Of a stretch of DNA of 64,000 bases, positions 36,296 through 45,661 are shown in pieces. The translations under genes were made by a program, and so were the position numbers. The DNA comes from Loktanella sp. (lineage in GTDB: Bacteria; Pseudomonadota; Alphaproteobacteria; Rhodobacterales; Rhodobacteraceae): the NCBI GenBank assembly GCA_024635625.1, contig JAGXIQ010000084.1:1-64000 (forward strand). Direction: 5' to 3'. The notes under the pieces are model-generated. The model was given only the letters and a program-made list of their open reading frames with translations. It was not told the DNA's origin and did not search any database. Numbering within the stretch: the stretch's first letter is position 1; each line of letters opens with the position of its first letter.

Positions 36296-39085
36296 TTAAC
36301 GCCCCAACGACCACCAGCCGCGTTTTTTCGGCTTGGATTCGGCGTCGTCGTCTGTCGTCGATGCCTCATCGGCGACTTGCGCTACTGTGTCCGCAGACTT
36401 CGTCTCCGGCGCGGGGACCACTTCGGCGGGTGCAGGTTTCGAGACTTCTGCCGCTGCAGGTGCTGCTTCGGGTGCGACCGGGGTCGGTGCAACCTCCGTC
36501 GTCAGATCTGCGGTTGGCGCCGCTGACACGGCCTCTGCAGCTTCGGCTTCTGTTGTCACGACAACAGTTTCGGCCGAACCCTCTGCCGCGGGCTTCTTAG
36601 CCCGGCTCCGCCGCTTGGGCTTGGGCTTTTCCTCGGCCGCAGCCTCAGTCGTCGTGGGTATCGCTTCGCCTTCGGCCTCGGTGACCTTGGGCTTGCGGCG
36701 TGACCGGGCGCGGGGCTTGGGGGCTTCCTCTGCAGTAACTGTGCCTTCATCGGCAGCAGAAGGCACCTCTTCGGTTGCACTGATTGCAGCAGCTTCGGTC
36801 ACCTCTGCAGGTGCCTCAGCGACGGCCTTCGGCTTGCGGCTCCGCGAACGGGTGCGCTTGGGCTTCTCGGCGGGCTCTGCAGCGTCGGCACTCTGCGGTT
36901 GGTCCGCCTCGTCTGCGGCATCATCTGCATCGTCGTTGCCGTCTGTCTGGTCCTGATCGCTACCCTGTTCGCCAGCAGCACCGTTCTTCCGACGACGACG
37001 CCGACGACGCTTTTTCCGCGGCTGATCATCGGCCTCGCCATCTTCGTTTGTGGTGCGGGCTTTCTGTTCGGTAGGTGCCTGGGCCTCTGTCGCTTCGGGT
37101 GCTACAACGACCGCTTTTTCTTCCTCGACCTCGTCGAAGACATGTTCGTCGGCCTGATCCGCCGGGTCCATTTCCGGGGCAACGAACGGCTGTGCCTCTG
37201 GCACCACCCGCGTCGCGGTTTTGAACTTGTCGATGGCAAAATCCGGCGAAACAAGTGTCACATCGCATTCGACGCGCACGGACATTCCATAGCGTGTTTC
37301 TATACCGGCGACATGATCACGCTTGCCGTTCATGAGCGCATTCGCGATCGACACTGGTGCACGCACCAGTACTTCTTTGGAACGGGCGCGGACGCCTTCT
37401 TCTTCGATTTGGCGCAGAATGTTCAGCACAACGTTGTCATCTGACCGCAGCAGGCCCGTGCCGTGGCAATGTGGGCAAGGCTGCGTTGTCGCCTCTAGCA
37501 TGCCGGGACGTAGACGCTGACGCGACATTTCCAACAGACCAAACCCCGAGATACGACCCACCTGAATACGCGCGCGATCGTTTTTCAACGCATCCTTAAA
37601 CCGCTTTTCAACGGCCGCGTTGTTGCGACGCTCGTCCATGTCAATGAAGTCGATAACGATCAGACCTGCAAGGTCACGCAGGCGCGCCTGACGGGCAACC
37701 TCGTCGGCGGCCTCTAGGTTGGTCTTCAGCGCAGTTTGTTCGATCGAGCCTTCTTTGGTCGCCCGGCCGGAGTTGACGTCGACTGCAACCAAGGCCTCTG
37801 TCACGTCAATCACGATGTAGCCACCAGACGGCAGTTGCACCGTTGGATTGAACATACCAGCCAGATAGCCTTCGACCTGATAGCGCGCATAAAGCGGCAT
37901 CTGCTCAGCGTATTGCTTCACGTTTTTCGCATGCGACGGCATGATCATCCGCATGAAGTCTTTAGCGTTGCGATAGCCTTCGGACCCCGCGACGACGACT
38001 TCATCGATATCCTTAGAATACAAATCGCGGATCGTCCGCTTGATCAGATCGCCTTCTTCGTAAATCTTCGCCGGTGCGATGGATTTTAGTGTCAGCTCTC
38101 GGATCGTTTCCCACATACGCTGCAGGTATTCGTAATCGCGCTTGATTTCATTCCGGGTGCGCTGGCTGCCGGCGGTGCGGATGATCAGACCGGCGCCTTC
38201 GGGCACCAGCATCTCTCCGGCGATATCCTTCAGCTTCTTGCGGTCGGCGGTGTTCGTGATCTTGCGTGAAATGCCGCCACCGCGTGCGGTGTTCGGCATC
38301 AGGACGCAGTAGCGACCGGCCAGCGAAAGATAAGTCGTCAGTGCTGCGCCTTTATTGCCGCGCTCTTCCTTAACGACCTGTACCAGCATGATCTGGCGGA
38401 CTTTTACGACCTCTTGGATCTTATAACGCTTGGGGCGAGGCTTGCGAACGGGGCGGACGTCATCGCTGTCGTCGGCATCTGCCACGACGTCGATATCGTC
38501 GTCTTTGTCCGACGCAGACTGCAGATCGTTGTCATCGTTTTCGCCATTGTCGTCGTTTTGGTCTTCGTCGTGCGCAGGGGTATCAACGGGTGTCTCGCCG
38601 ACAAGCTCCATCGGGCTCGAACCTTCTTCAGGATCGTCTAGGTCAATCGTCTCCATGCCTGCCACGTCGCGTGACGTTGTCGCGTCGTCGGACTGGGTGC
38701 CCGCGGCTCGTGACCGGGGCTTGCGGGTACGGCGGCCACGGCTGACCGTTTCCTCTGCTGCATCATCCTCGGCGTCGTCGTCAGCTTTCTGGCTGTCGGC
38801 ATAGGCCTTTTCTTCAGCGATCAGCGCTTGGCGATCAGCGATCGGGATTTGATAATAATCGGGGTGAATTTCCGAAAAAGCGAGGAAACCGTGGCGGTTG
38901 CCGCCGTAATCTACGAAAGCGGCCTGCAACGAGGGTTCAACCCGCGTGACTTTGGCCAGATAGATGTTCCCAGCAAGCTGACGCTTGAACTGGCTTTCGA
39001 AATCAAATTCTTCGACTTTGTTTCCGTCCACCACAACGACGCGGGTTTCTTCCGCGTGGGTGGCGTCGATTAGCATTTTCTTCAT
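36296..39085 (-). CDS. rne: Ribonuclease E/G
   Basis: A 929-residue endonuclease, scaffold of the RNA degradosome. The N-terminal S1 domain (about 20-240) is interrupted by an acidic, low-complexity insert of roughly 120 residues. The catalytic core has RIQVGRISGFGLLEMSRQRLR and the zinc-link CPHCHGTGLLRSDD. The C-terminal 280 residues are low complexity: KKRRRRRRRKNG, then Ala/Glu/Pro/Lys repeats with basic patches, ending KKRGWWSLGR. The start MKKMLIDATHAEETR at 39085 is chosen because it matches the usual N-terminus; ATGs at 39094 and 39100 are alternatives and no strong Shine-Dalgarno is seen. Confidence 0.95.
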   Translation of the reverse strand: MKKMLIDATHAEETRVVVVDGNKVEEFDFESQFKRQLAGNIYLAKVTRVEPSLQAAFVDYGGNRHGFLAFSEIHPDYYQIPIADRQALIAEEKAYADSQKADDDAEDDAAEETVSRGRRTRKPRSRAAGTQSDDATTSRDVAGMETIDLDDPEEGSSPMELVGETPVDTPAHDEDQNDDNGENDDNDLQSASDKDDDIDVVADADDSDDVRPVRKPRPKRYKIQEVVKVRQIMLVQVVKEERGNKGAALTTYLSLAGRYCVLMPNTARGGGISRKITNTADRKKLKDIAGEMLVPEGAGLIIRTAGSQRTRNEIKRDYEYLQRMWETIRELTLKSIAPAKIYEEGDLIKRTIRDLYSKDIDEVVVAGSEGYRNAKDFMRMIMPSHAKNVKQYAEQMPLYARYQVEGYLAGMFNPTVQLPSGGYIVIDVTEALVAVDVNSGRATKEGSIEQTALKTNLEAADEVARQARLRDLAGLIVIDFIDMDERRNNAAVEKRFKDALKNDRARIQVGRISGFGLLEMSRQRLRPGMLEATTQPCPHCHGTGLLRSDDNVVLNILRQIEEEGVRARSKEVLVRAPVSIANALMNGKRDHVAGIETRYGMSVRVECDVTLVSPDFAIDKFKTATRVVPEAQPFVAPEMDPADQADEHVFDEVEEEKAVVVAPEATEAQAPTEQKARTTNEDGEADDQPRKKRRRRRRRKNGAAGEQGSDQDQTDGNDDADDAADEADQPQSADAAEPAEKPKRTRSRSRKPKAVAEAPAEVTEAAAISATEEVPSAADEGTVTAEEAPKPRARSRRKPKVTEAEGEAIPTTTEAAAEEKPKPKRRSRAKKPAAEGSAETVVVTTEAEAAEAVSAAPTADLTTEVAPTPVAPEAAPAAAEVSKPAPAEVVPAPETKSADTVAQVADEASTTDDDAESKPKKRGWWSLGR

Positions 39086-39494
39086 GTTGTCCATTCGCAT
39101 GACGCGGGCAACCGGCCCCGGGGGGCGCGGTCGTGCGGCTGTCATGTCTGATTAAGGCAATGGAAGCGCGGGCCATGATGACACCCCTTGGGGCGTCTTT
39201 CCGTTGGCCTAAATCTTGCGCGCCTTGCATCGCGGTCCTTGTCTGGCCCATGCACCGCACTGACCTGTTCATGTTGCCCGGTCACGATATTTCACATGAA
39301 AACCAGGGCGTTGTTACGGTCGAATTCGACCTTCGTCAGCTGCGCGGGACCGCAGGCGCAATGCCGTGGTTAACCAACGCAGAGAATCTCACCGGGCTTT
39401 TGCACATATCGTCATGGCAACCGCCCGTAGCACCTACATAGGGTGTAAAACTGTCACATGACAATCACAAACTGCATTTGTGGACGGGCGAACG
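39086..39494. other. 409-nt leader between the TbpB-like gene and rne
   Basis: No supportable gene is seen. The stretch holds the rne promoter and 5' leader. Small palindromes are present: TGTCACATGACA at 39452-39463, and ACACCCCTTGGGGCG near 39180. A long rne 5' leader is compatible with the autoregulation known for E. coli RNase E, but no homologous leader structure was identified. Confidence 0.5.
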
Positions 39495-40151
39495 TTATTG
39501 CCCGATTGCAAAGCCACCCGCAAAGAAGGTGTCTGCGCCCTGCCCGGTCAAAGTGGCGACGGCATTGACCGGCCCCAACTGGCCCACGAATTTGCCAGCC
39601 GTTCCCGCATAGGTCGCGTCACCGGCAAATCCTTTGCTGAACCCCGCGTCGCCCGAAGCGGTCAGGGTCAGTGCCCCATCGTCGGACTGGCCTGTCAAAC
39701 GACCTGCGGCAAAGTCGATGGTGGCGTTTAAGTTCCCCATAGGCCGTGTCACTTTCCACAGCGTCGGGTCTGTTGCCGCATTCGCGTTTGCAACGCGGAC
39801 GATCTGATATGTCCCCGTCATCAGCGCGTTACCGGTGGCGGGTGTGGTGCCCAAATCAGTTCCGGGTAGCAACCCAGCAATCGCAAGGTTGGCGCGCCCA
39901 GAGCCATTGCCGAAATCGGCAGCGTTGACGTTTCCGTAAGCCAAAGCATAGCCGTTTCCAGCTGCATCCTGCACGACCGTCGTGTCGCTTGCCGCGACGC
40001 CTGCAAAGCTGCCAGCGTCGGTCGGGACGGCCAACGTCGCACCAAAAGCAGAGGCCGCGCCAGATGGGGCACCAAACTGTTCTGAAAAGCTGCCGCTATC
40101 ACATCCCGCAAGCATGAAAAGTGTAGCTGTAGTCATTATCGTGCGGATCAT
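39495..40151 (-). CDS. Surface lipoprotein-like protein with TbpB-type beta-barrel domain
   Basis: A 218-residue lipoprotein. The signal ends LAGC with lipobox Cys at residue 17, followed by a Gly/Ser/Ala-rich linker. The C-terminal half (about 110-218) shows beta strands ending VGQLGPVNAVATLTGQG and TFFAGGFAIGQ, typical of the eight-stranded barrel of TbpB-like, Slam-exported lipoproteins. No Slam gene or TonB receptor lies nearby, so surface display and a ligand are uncertain. It precedes rne on the same strand, separated by 409 nt. Confidence 0.75.
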   Translation of the reverse strand: MIRTIMTTATLFMLAGCDSGSFSEQFGAPSGAASAFGATLAVPTDAGSFAGVAASDTTVVQDAAGNGYALAYGNVNAADFGNGSGRANLAIAGLLPGTDLGTTPATGNALMTGTYQIVRVANANAATDPTLWKVTRPMGNLNATIDFAAGRLTGQSDDGALTLTASGDAGFSKGFAGDATYAGTAGKFVGQLGPVNAVATLTGQGADTFFAGGFAIGQ

Positions 40152-40182
40152 CGGCGCGGTCCTTGGCTAAGTTGCCGCGACC

Positions 40183-41514
40183 CTACAGGTAATCAGACCG
40201 ACTGAGAGTATACTTCGCCATCTTTTCGTTCAGGGTGCGGCGCGGCAAGCACAGCTCTTCCATGACGGCGGTGATGCTACCCTTGTGACGCCGCATGGTA
40301 TTGTCGATCAGCATCCGCTCGAAAGCCTCTACGAATTCCTTCAAAGGCTTGCCTTCGGTGGTCATCGCCGGACGGCTGTCATCATTGTCGGCCATCAACA
40401 AAGATGCGATGGACCCGGTGCCGCGCCGATTTTGCAGCACGGCGCGTTCGGCCACATTGATCAACTGCCGCACGTTGCCGGGCCACGGGGCCTGCAATAG
40501 CTGTGCCGCTTCCTGCGCACTTACTTCAGGTGCGTCACACCCATATTCGTCAGCAAATTGATCAGACAGGCGCGTGAACAGCGTCAGGATATCTTCACCT
40601 CGTTGACGCAGTGGTGGAACGACGATCCGCAACGCACTGATCCGATAGTACAAATCGGGGCGCAGCACGCTTTCGCAGGTTTTGTCTTGCTCTTGCAGAT
40701 TGCAAATCGCAACGATCCGCGTTTCTGCAGGTGTTCCTTGATCGTTGATCGCCGTTAACAGCCGCGCTTGCAGTGTCTGCGAAAGGCTCTCTATGTCTTC
40801 TAGGACAAGCGTGCCGCCACGGGCTTCTTCCATAGCGGGGATTGGCTCGTCCTCTCCTGCTGGGCCGAACAAGCGGCGGGTCAGGCTCGCCTCGTCAAAG
40901 GCCGCGCAAGCGATCAGAACGAATTTCTTTGCGGCGCGGGCGCCGACAGCATGAAGGGCGTGCGCGACCAGTGTTTTACCTGTTCCGGTCTCACCTTCGA
41001 TCAGCACGTGTCCGTCGGCTTGTCCGAGATCAAGAATATCTTCTTTCAACCGCTCCATCGGCGCGCTTTGCCCAATCAGCTTTTTGATCAATGCAGATCC
41101 GTCAGACAATTCTTTACGCAGTGCACGGTTGTCCAGCGTCAAGCGGCGCGCGTTACAAGCCCGTTTCGCCAGTTCGGTCATACGATCCGGGTTAAACGGC
41201 TTTTCAAGAAAATCGAAGGCGCCAACACGCATTGCCTCGACCGCCATAGGTACATCGCCGTGACCAGTGATCATAATGACAGGCAGTGCCGAATCAACAC
41301 CGCGCAGCTTTTTGAGAAACTGCATCCCATCCATACCGGGCATCTTCACGTCGCTGACGACGATACCAGGGAAATCAGGGCCGACACTGCGCAGGGCTTC
41401 TTCTGCGCTGGCATAGGCCTCAGTTTCAAAGCCCGATAGGGCAAGCCACTGGCTGATGGACTGGCGCATATCCTTTTCGTCGTCGACGATGGCGATTTTC
41501 ATGGCTTTGCTCAT
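40183..41514 (-). CDS. DctD-like response regulator without GAFTGA loop
   Basis: A 443-residue regulator. The receiver (1-120) has D55 as phospho-site; the AAA+ domain (about 145-380) has Walker A GETGTGKT at 174-181; a Fis-type helix-turn-helix (KGSITAVMEELCLPRRTL) ends the protein. The AAA+ part is damaged where it should contact sigma-54: the loop after LTRRLFG reads PAGEDEPIPA, with no GAFTGA, and Walker B reads LVLED (E239-D240) instead of DE. It overlaps no gene but follows the sensor kinase by 11 nt. The name DctD reflects resemblance; the target genes are not in the window. Start M4 (41514) is preferred because AAGGA lies 8 nt upstream. Confidence 0.85.
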   Translation of the reverse strand: MSKAMKIAIVDDEKDMRQSISQWLALSGFETEAYASAEEALRSVGPDFPGIVVSDVKMPGMDGMQFLKKLRGVDSALPVIMITGHGDVPMAVEAMRVGAFDFLEKPFNPDRMTELAKRACNARRLTLDNRALRKELSDGSALIKKLIGQSAPMERLKEDILDLGQADGHVLIEGETGTGKTLVAHALHAVGARAAKKFVLIACAAFDEASLTRRLFGPAGEDEPIPAMEEARGGTLVLEDIESLSQTLQARLLTAINDQGTPAETRIVAICNLQEQDKTCESVLRPDLYYRISALRIVVPPLRQRGEDILTLFTRLSDQFADEYGCDAPEVSAQEAAQLLQAPWPGNVRQLINVAERAVLQNRRGTGSIASLLMADNDDSRPAMTTEGKPLKEFVEAFERMLIDNTMRRHKGSITAVMEELCLPRRTLNEKMAKYTLSRSDYL

Positions 41515-41525
41515 GGATTTCATCC

Positions 41526-43286
41526 TTATTCCGCAGCTTGTGCTGCTGACTTGAGACGCGGAAGCTGAACTTCGAAAACAGCGCCTCCGCCTGCCCCGTT
41601 TCGCGCGGTCATTCGCCCGCCAAGATCGTTCACGATCCCCGAAGAAATCGCCAGACCCAGACCCACGCCATCGCCGGGTTGCTTCGTAGTATAGAACGGT
41701 TCGAACAGCGAATCGAGGTCCTCGATGCCGGCGCCATTATCGCGCACGGTTAGGGTCACGGTTTCGCCCACAGCCAGAATAACGTCAATGCGGGGATCGT
41801 TCACAGTTTTGGTGGCGTCGATCGCGTTACGTAACAGATTGATGATCACCTGTTCTAGCCGCAGGCGGTCGCCAAAAATCAGTGCGGGGCCGCCGGGCAT
41901 GGTGCGACTGATCTCGACATGACGGGTTTTTAGCTGCGGTTCCATCATGGATAACGCCGAAGATACGGCGGCACGGGTATCCACCGCTTCGAATGCCTCG
42001 GACCCTTTTCGGGCGTAAGATTTAAGTTGGCGCGTGATCGCGCCCATGCGGTCAATCAAGTCGTCGATTCGTTGAAAGGACGACAGGGTTTCTTCGGGGC
42101 GTTTGCGTTGCAACAAAAGGCGTGCACCCGCCAGATACGTTTTCATCGCCGCCAGCGGCTGGTTCAACTCGTGACTGACCGCAGCAGACATTTCACCCAA
42201 TGCTGCAAGTTTCGAAGTTTGCGCCATTGTTTGTTCGGCGACTTCAAGATTGCGTTCCACTTTTTTGCGGGCCGCAATTTCGCGCTGCAAAGCAGCGTTC
42301 AGACTACGGAGTTGGGCAGATTCGGCCTCGAAAACCGCCATGCGAGTCGTCGCCTTGCGAGAGGCAAACCAGAATAGAAGCGCGAGTAATATCGCAAAGC
42401 CCATGACTTCCAGCGCCAATACCCCGTTCACACGTTCGCGAACCGATGAATAGGCGGTGTAACTGACCATGCGCCAGCCTTGGAACGGCACGCGAGTCTC
42501 GCGGCGCAGCACAGCCTCGCCACGCAGGTAGGCATCAATTGGCAGCGCGGCCCAGTCCTGCGTCGCTCGCAGCGCCATTTCGATGGCACTGGGCGGTGTT
42601 TGACGTTGCAGCGCCGTCGCTTCGTCCAGACCACGCCAGCGCGGCTCGGTGCTTAGGATAATCTCGCCTTGCGAATTTGTGACGTAGATCGCGTCCGACA
42701 CCCCTGCCCAGCCGCGTTCCAGTTTGGCCAGATCGACCGCAACAGAAATCACGCCAAGTACGGTCCCATTCGAATCAATTCGGCGGGAATAGACAAATCC
42801 ATACCCACCCTGCTTTGTTTCGTTGAGTGTAAAGATCGTCGCGTTGCTGCGCAGCGCATTGACAAAGGACGCGTCAGAACGATGCGTCTCGCCTAGTCTG
42901 TTGCGATCTGTCGCCGCCACGGCGCGCCCGTCACGGTCCAAAAGCATCAAAGACGCCGCGCCGATCTCGTCCACAAAAGACAGCAGTCGCTGGGTCGAAA
43001 GTGTAAAGTTGCCTTCGGACAGTGCGTTGATCAGCTCAGGGTCACGGGCAAGCAGTTGGGGCACAATGGAATTGCGCTGCAACTCGCTCATCAGGTTGGC
43101 GACGTAAAGCGTCAGACGCAGCTCTGCCCGGTTGCGTGTCGTTTCGGTGAAGCGTTGGGTCAAAAATAGGTTTGTGGTGTAGATCGTGGCGATGCCCAAC
43201 ATGCAGACGAAAAGCACCGCCAGGCGCAAAAGCCATCGGCCCTGCACCTTGGAGGATTGGTCTGTCGTCGCGCCATCGCTTTTCAT
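41526..43286 (-). CDS. DctB-like sensor histidine kinase
   Basis: A 586-residue membrane kinase. TM1 is near residue 20 (WLLRLAVLFVCMLGIATIY) and TM2 near 310 (LALEVMGFAILLALLFWF), enclosing a double-PAS-like periplasmic sensor (DctB type). A coiled coil (about 335-375) leads to the H-box LAALGEMSAAVSHELNQPLA, then the N-box NLLRNAIDA, G1 DNGAGI and G2 GVGLGLAISSGI. DctB senses C4-dicarboxylates; no dctPQM or dctA transporter is nearby, so the ligand is unproven. The start at 43286 (MKSDGATT) avoids an N-terminal stretch that would overlap purQ. Coupled to the regulator downstream. Confidence 0.88.
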   Translation of the reverse strand: MKSDGATTDQSSKVQGRWLLRLAVLFVCMLGIATIYTTNLFLTQRFTETTRNRAELRLTLYVANLMSELQRNSIVPQLLARDPELINALSEGNFTLSTQRLLSFVDEIGAASLMLLDRDGRAVAATDRNRLGETHRSDASFVNALRSNATIFTLNETKQGGYGFVYSRRIDSNGTVLGVISVAVDLAKLERGWAGVSDAIYVTNSQGEIILSTEPRWRGLDEATALQRQTPPSAIEMALRATQDWAALPIDAYLRGEAVLRRETRVPFQGWRMVSYTAYSSVRERVNGVLALEVMGFAILLALLFWFASRKATTRMAVFEAESAQLRSLNAALQREIAARKKVERNLEVAEQTMAQTSKLAALGEMSAAVSHELNQPLAAMKTYLAGARLLLQRKRPEETLSSFQRIDDLIDRMGAITRQLKSYARKGSEAFEAVDTRAAVSSALSMMEPQLKTRHVEISRTMPGGPALIFGDRLRLEQVIINLLRNAIDATKTVNDPRIDVILAVGETVTLTVRDNGAGIEDLDSLFEPFYTTKQPGDGVGLGLAISSGIVNDLGGRMTARNGAGGGAVFEVQLPRLKSAAQAAE

Positions 43287-43329
43287 TAAAGATAGATAAG
43301 CTGCAGTCCGGCGACCAGCAAGCGATGGC

Positions 43330-43995
43330 TCACGCGTCGGCGAGTTGCTGCACAAGTCCACGGAAAAGAGGTAGTCCCTCGGTGCCGCCGGTCGCTGCGT
43401 CAACCGCACGTTCCGGATGCGGCATCATGCCCAATACGCGACGGTTTTCCGACAGTACGCCAGCAATCTCGTTCTGGCTGCCGTTGAAATTGTCGCCATA
43501 AGTAAAGGCCACGCGGTCTTGATCACGCAGCGCGGAAAGCGTCGCTGCGTCGGCGGTATAGTTTCCGTCATGATGTGCCACCGGCAAAGCGATGCTTCTC
43601 CCAGCGTTATAGCCTTGGGTAAACGCAGAGTCGGATGTGGCAACAGTCAAAGGTACCGTCCGACACACGAACTTCAGCCCGGCATTGCGCATCAGCGCGC
43701 CCGGCAGCAAGCCTGTCTCGGTCAACACTTGAAAGCCGTTGCAGACCCCCAGCGCATAGCCACCACGGTCAACGTGACGCTTTAGCGCCTGACAAACTGG
43801 TGATTTCGCCGCGATTGCTCCGCAGCGCAGATAGTCACCAAACGAAAATCCGCCGGGGACAGCCACCAGATCGACGTCCCCGATCTCGGCATCTTTGTGC
43901 CAGACCATCGTGACATCAGCGCCAGCGGCCCGCAGGGCGACAGCCATGTCGCGGTCGCAATTGGAACCTGGAAAGACAAGGACGGCGGCCTTCAT
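43330..43995 (-). CDS. purQ: Phosphoribosylformylglycinamidine synthase subunit PurQ
   Basis: A 221-residue glutamine amidotransferase subunit. It starts [16 protein letters not shown]; the nucleophile Cys is in [14 protein letters not shown], and [11 protein letters not shown] gives the His/Glu pair. It delivers ammonia to PurL in the fourth purine step. GGAG lies 8 nt before the ATG, which overlaps the nucleotidase stop (ATGA). Last of the purC-purS-nucleotidase-purQ run; purL is not seen. Confidence 0.96.
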   Translation of the reverse strand: MKAAVLVFPGSNCDRDMAVALRAAGADVTMVWHKDAEIGDVDLVAVPGGFSFGDYLRCGAIAAKSPVCQALKRHVDRGGYALGVCNGFQVLTETGLLPGALMRNAGLKFVCRTVPLTVATSDSAFTQGYNAGRSIALPVAHHDGNYTADAATLSALRDQDRVAFTYGDNFNGSQNEIAGVLSENRRVLGMMPHPERAVDAATGGTEGLPLFRGLVQQLADA

Positions 43996-44522
43996 GCGTG
44001 CATCTCCTGCAAGGTGGTATGAACGTGGTCCCAATGGGGCAGGCGCTGCGGCCAGTCCACATTGGCGTTGTGCAAAGCATTAAATAACAGCCCATGCCCG
44101 CAAAAGCCTTCAAAGTGCCGCGCATGATCGTCGATCAATACGTCTGCCCTAATGATGCTTTTGTCACCGCACAGCACAAGGTGGCTGATGTCAAAGAACG
44201 GAAAGTGGCGTTGCATCCAAGCGATTTTGTGTACGCAAGACGCGGGGTATTCCATAGCAGCCGAAATGACCCAGACATCATGATCCTTACAAAGCCGCTT
44301 TAGCGCGGCCAATGCACCGGGCATCATGTCAAGATTCGCGAAAAACGCGCCCTGATGCATCTGCGTTTCGACTTCGGCAAGGGCGACTGCGGGAACTGCG
44401 TCACGCAATTTGCGTCCACGCAGTTCTATATCCGTCAGCGTCACCCCTAGCGCGGCATAAAGCTTGCGCTGACCGGCATGGGCGTCGGCCAAAACCTCGT
44501 CCATGTCGATGGCGATCCGCAT
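43992..44522 (-). CDS. NT5C-type HAD 5'-nucleotidase
   Basis: A 176-residue HAD-fold phosphatase of the deoxyribonucleotidase (NT5C) kind. Motif I is [12 protein letters not shown], motif II lies near [15 protein letters not shown], and motif III/IV near [16 protein letters not shown]. Such enzymes dephosphorylate dNMP or NMP. It is inserted between purS and purQ, overlapping both (1 nt and ATGA), so its production is tied to purine synthesis. The substrate is not known; a balancing or repair role is guesswork. The start at 44522 is preferred over an upstream one inside purS. Confidence 0.8.
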   Translation of the reverse strand: MRIAIDMDEVLADAHAGQRKLYAALGVTLTDIELRGRKLRDAVPAVALAEVETQMHQGAFFANLDMMPGALAALKRLCKDHDVWVISAAMEYPASCVHKIAWMQRHFPFFDISHLVLCGDKSIIRADVLIDDHARHFEGFCGHGLLFNALHNANVDWPQRLPHWDHVHTTLQEMHA

Positions 44523-44752
44523 TACAGCAATTCGATCCGGTAGGATTCGATGACTGTATTTGCCAACAGCGCTTCGCACATCTCTTTGATTTTCGCCTCG
44601 GACGTGCCATCGGCCAGATCAAGTGCAATAACCTTACCCTGCCGTACCCCGTGAACGCCCTCGAATCCCAGCGCACCCAGTGCGTGACGCACAGCTTCGC
44701 CCTGTGGATCAAGTACGCCGTCTTTCAGCATCACATGAACATTTGCTTTCAT
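44522..44752 (-). CDS. purS: Phosphoribosylformylglycinamidine synthase subunit PurS
   Basis: A 76-residue small subunit. The sequence KANVHVMLKDGVLDPQGEAV and VRQGKVIALDL matches PurS, which bridges PurQ and the small PurL. It lies 13 nt after purC. One base overlaps the nucleotidase start. Confidence 0.95.
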   Translation of the reverse strand: MKANVHVMLKDGVLDPQGEAVRHALGALGFEGVHGVRQGKVIALDLADGTSEAKIKEMCEALLANTVIESYRIELL

Positions 44753-44765
44753 GGCGTTGATTTCC

Positions 44766-45527
44766 TTAGTTGATCAGCGTGGGCTTGGGGCGGTGCGTGA
44801 CGTTACTGGGAAGTACACCCAGACGACGGGCAACTTCCGTATAGGCGTCGGCAAGGTTGCCAAGGTCCTGACGAAACACATCTTTGTCCAGCTTTTGGCC
44901 GGTTTCCACGTCCCACAGTCGGCAGCAATCAGGGCTGATTTCGTCGGCTACGACAAGGCGTGGGAATTCATTGTCCCAAACGCGCCCGATCTCGATTTTA
45001 AAGTCGATCAGCTTGATGCCGACGCCATACATGACGCCTGACATGAAATCGTTCACCCGCAAGGCCATGGAAACGATGTCATCCATATCCTGCTGGCTCG
45101 CCCAACCGAATGCGATGATATATTCCTCTGGAACGAGCGGGTCGCCCAGCTTGTCGTCCTTGTAGGAAAACTCGACGATGGGCCGCGGAAGTGCCGCACC
45201 CTCTTCCATGCCCAGCCGTTTGGCCATCGAACCGGCAGCGAAATTGCGCACGATCACTTCAAGCGGAATAATTTCCACCTGGCGGATCAATTGTTCGCGC
45301 ATATTTAGCCGGCGGATAAAGTGCGTCGGGATGCCGATATTGGCCAAACCGAGCATAAAGAACTCGGACAGGCGGTTGTTCAACACGCCCTTGCCCTCGA
45401 TCACGTCCTTCTTCGCACCGTTGCCGGCAGTCGCATCGTCCTTGAAATACTGGACGTATGTGCCCGGCTCGGGTCCTTCGTACAGGATCTTTGCCTTGCC
45501 TTCATAGATCAATTTTCGGCGTGCCAT
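44766..45527 (-). CDS. purC: Phosphoribosylaminoimidazole-succinocarboxamide synthase
   Basis: A 253-residue enzyme making SAICAR from CAIR, Asp and ATP. The N-terminal [13 protein letters not shown] and [10 protein letters not shown], the [19 protein letters not shown] motif and the [21 protein letters not shown] motif are standard. It is the first gene of the purine run; 134 nt separate it from the divergent zeta gene. Confidence 0.97.
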   Translation of the reverse strand: MARRKLIYEGKAKILYEGPEPGTYVQYFKDDATAGNGAKKDVIEGKGVLNNRLSEFFMLGLANIGIPTHFIRRLNMREQLIRQVEIIPLEVIVRNFAAGSMAKRLGMEEGAALPRPIVEFSYKDDKLGDPLVPEEYIIAFGWASQQDMDDIVSMALRVNDFMSGVMYGVGIKLIDFKIEIGRVWDNEFPRLVVADEISPDCCRLWDVETGQKLDKDVFRQDLGNLADAYTEVARRLGVLPSNVTHRPKPTLIN

Positions 45528-45661
45528 GGAATGCCTCGCGTCTGGGGGCGGCCCCGTTGGCGGGCCACCGCTTTCCGCCTCTTACGCCAAGCCCCCCTTG
45601 CGGGCAAGCGGTGCGAACCCCATAGTTTGCCTGACGGAACACGCAGACAGGATTTTGCCCC

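Noticed and set aside
36296-37050. Tandem coding repeats in the rne tail as a genetic repeat element
   Set aside because: Ala/Glu/Pro/Lys low complexity of the protein explains them; no exact DNA repeat units were seen.
39133-39441. 102-residue frame in the rne leader
   Set aside because: No recognised family, no ribosome site, and it overlaps the rne 5' region.
39451-39475. Pho-box-like CTGTCAC...CAATCAC at 39451
   Set aside because: Points rightward to no gene on the plus strand; the second unit matches at only 5 of 7 positions.
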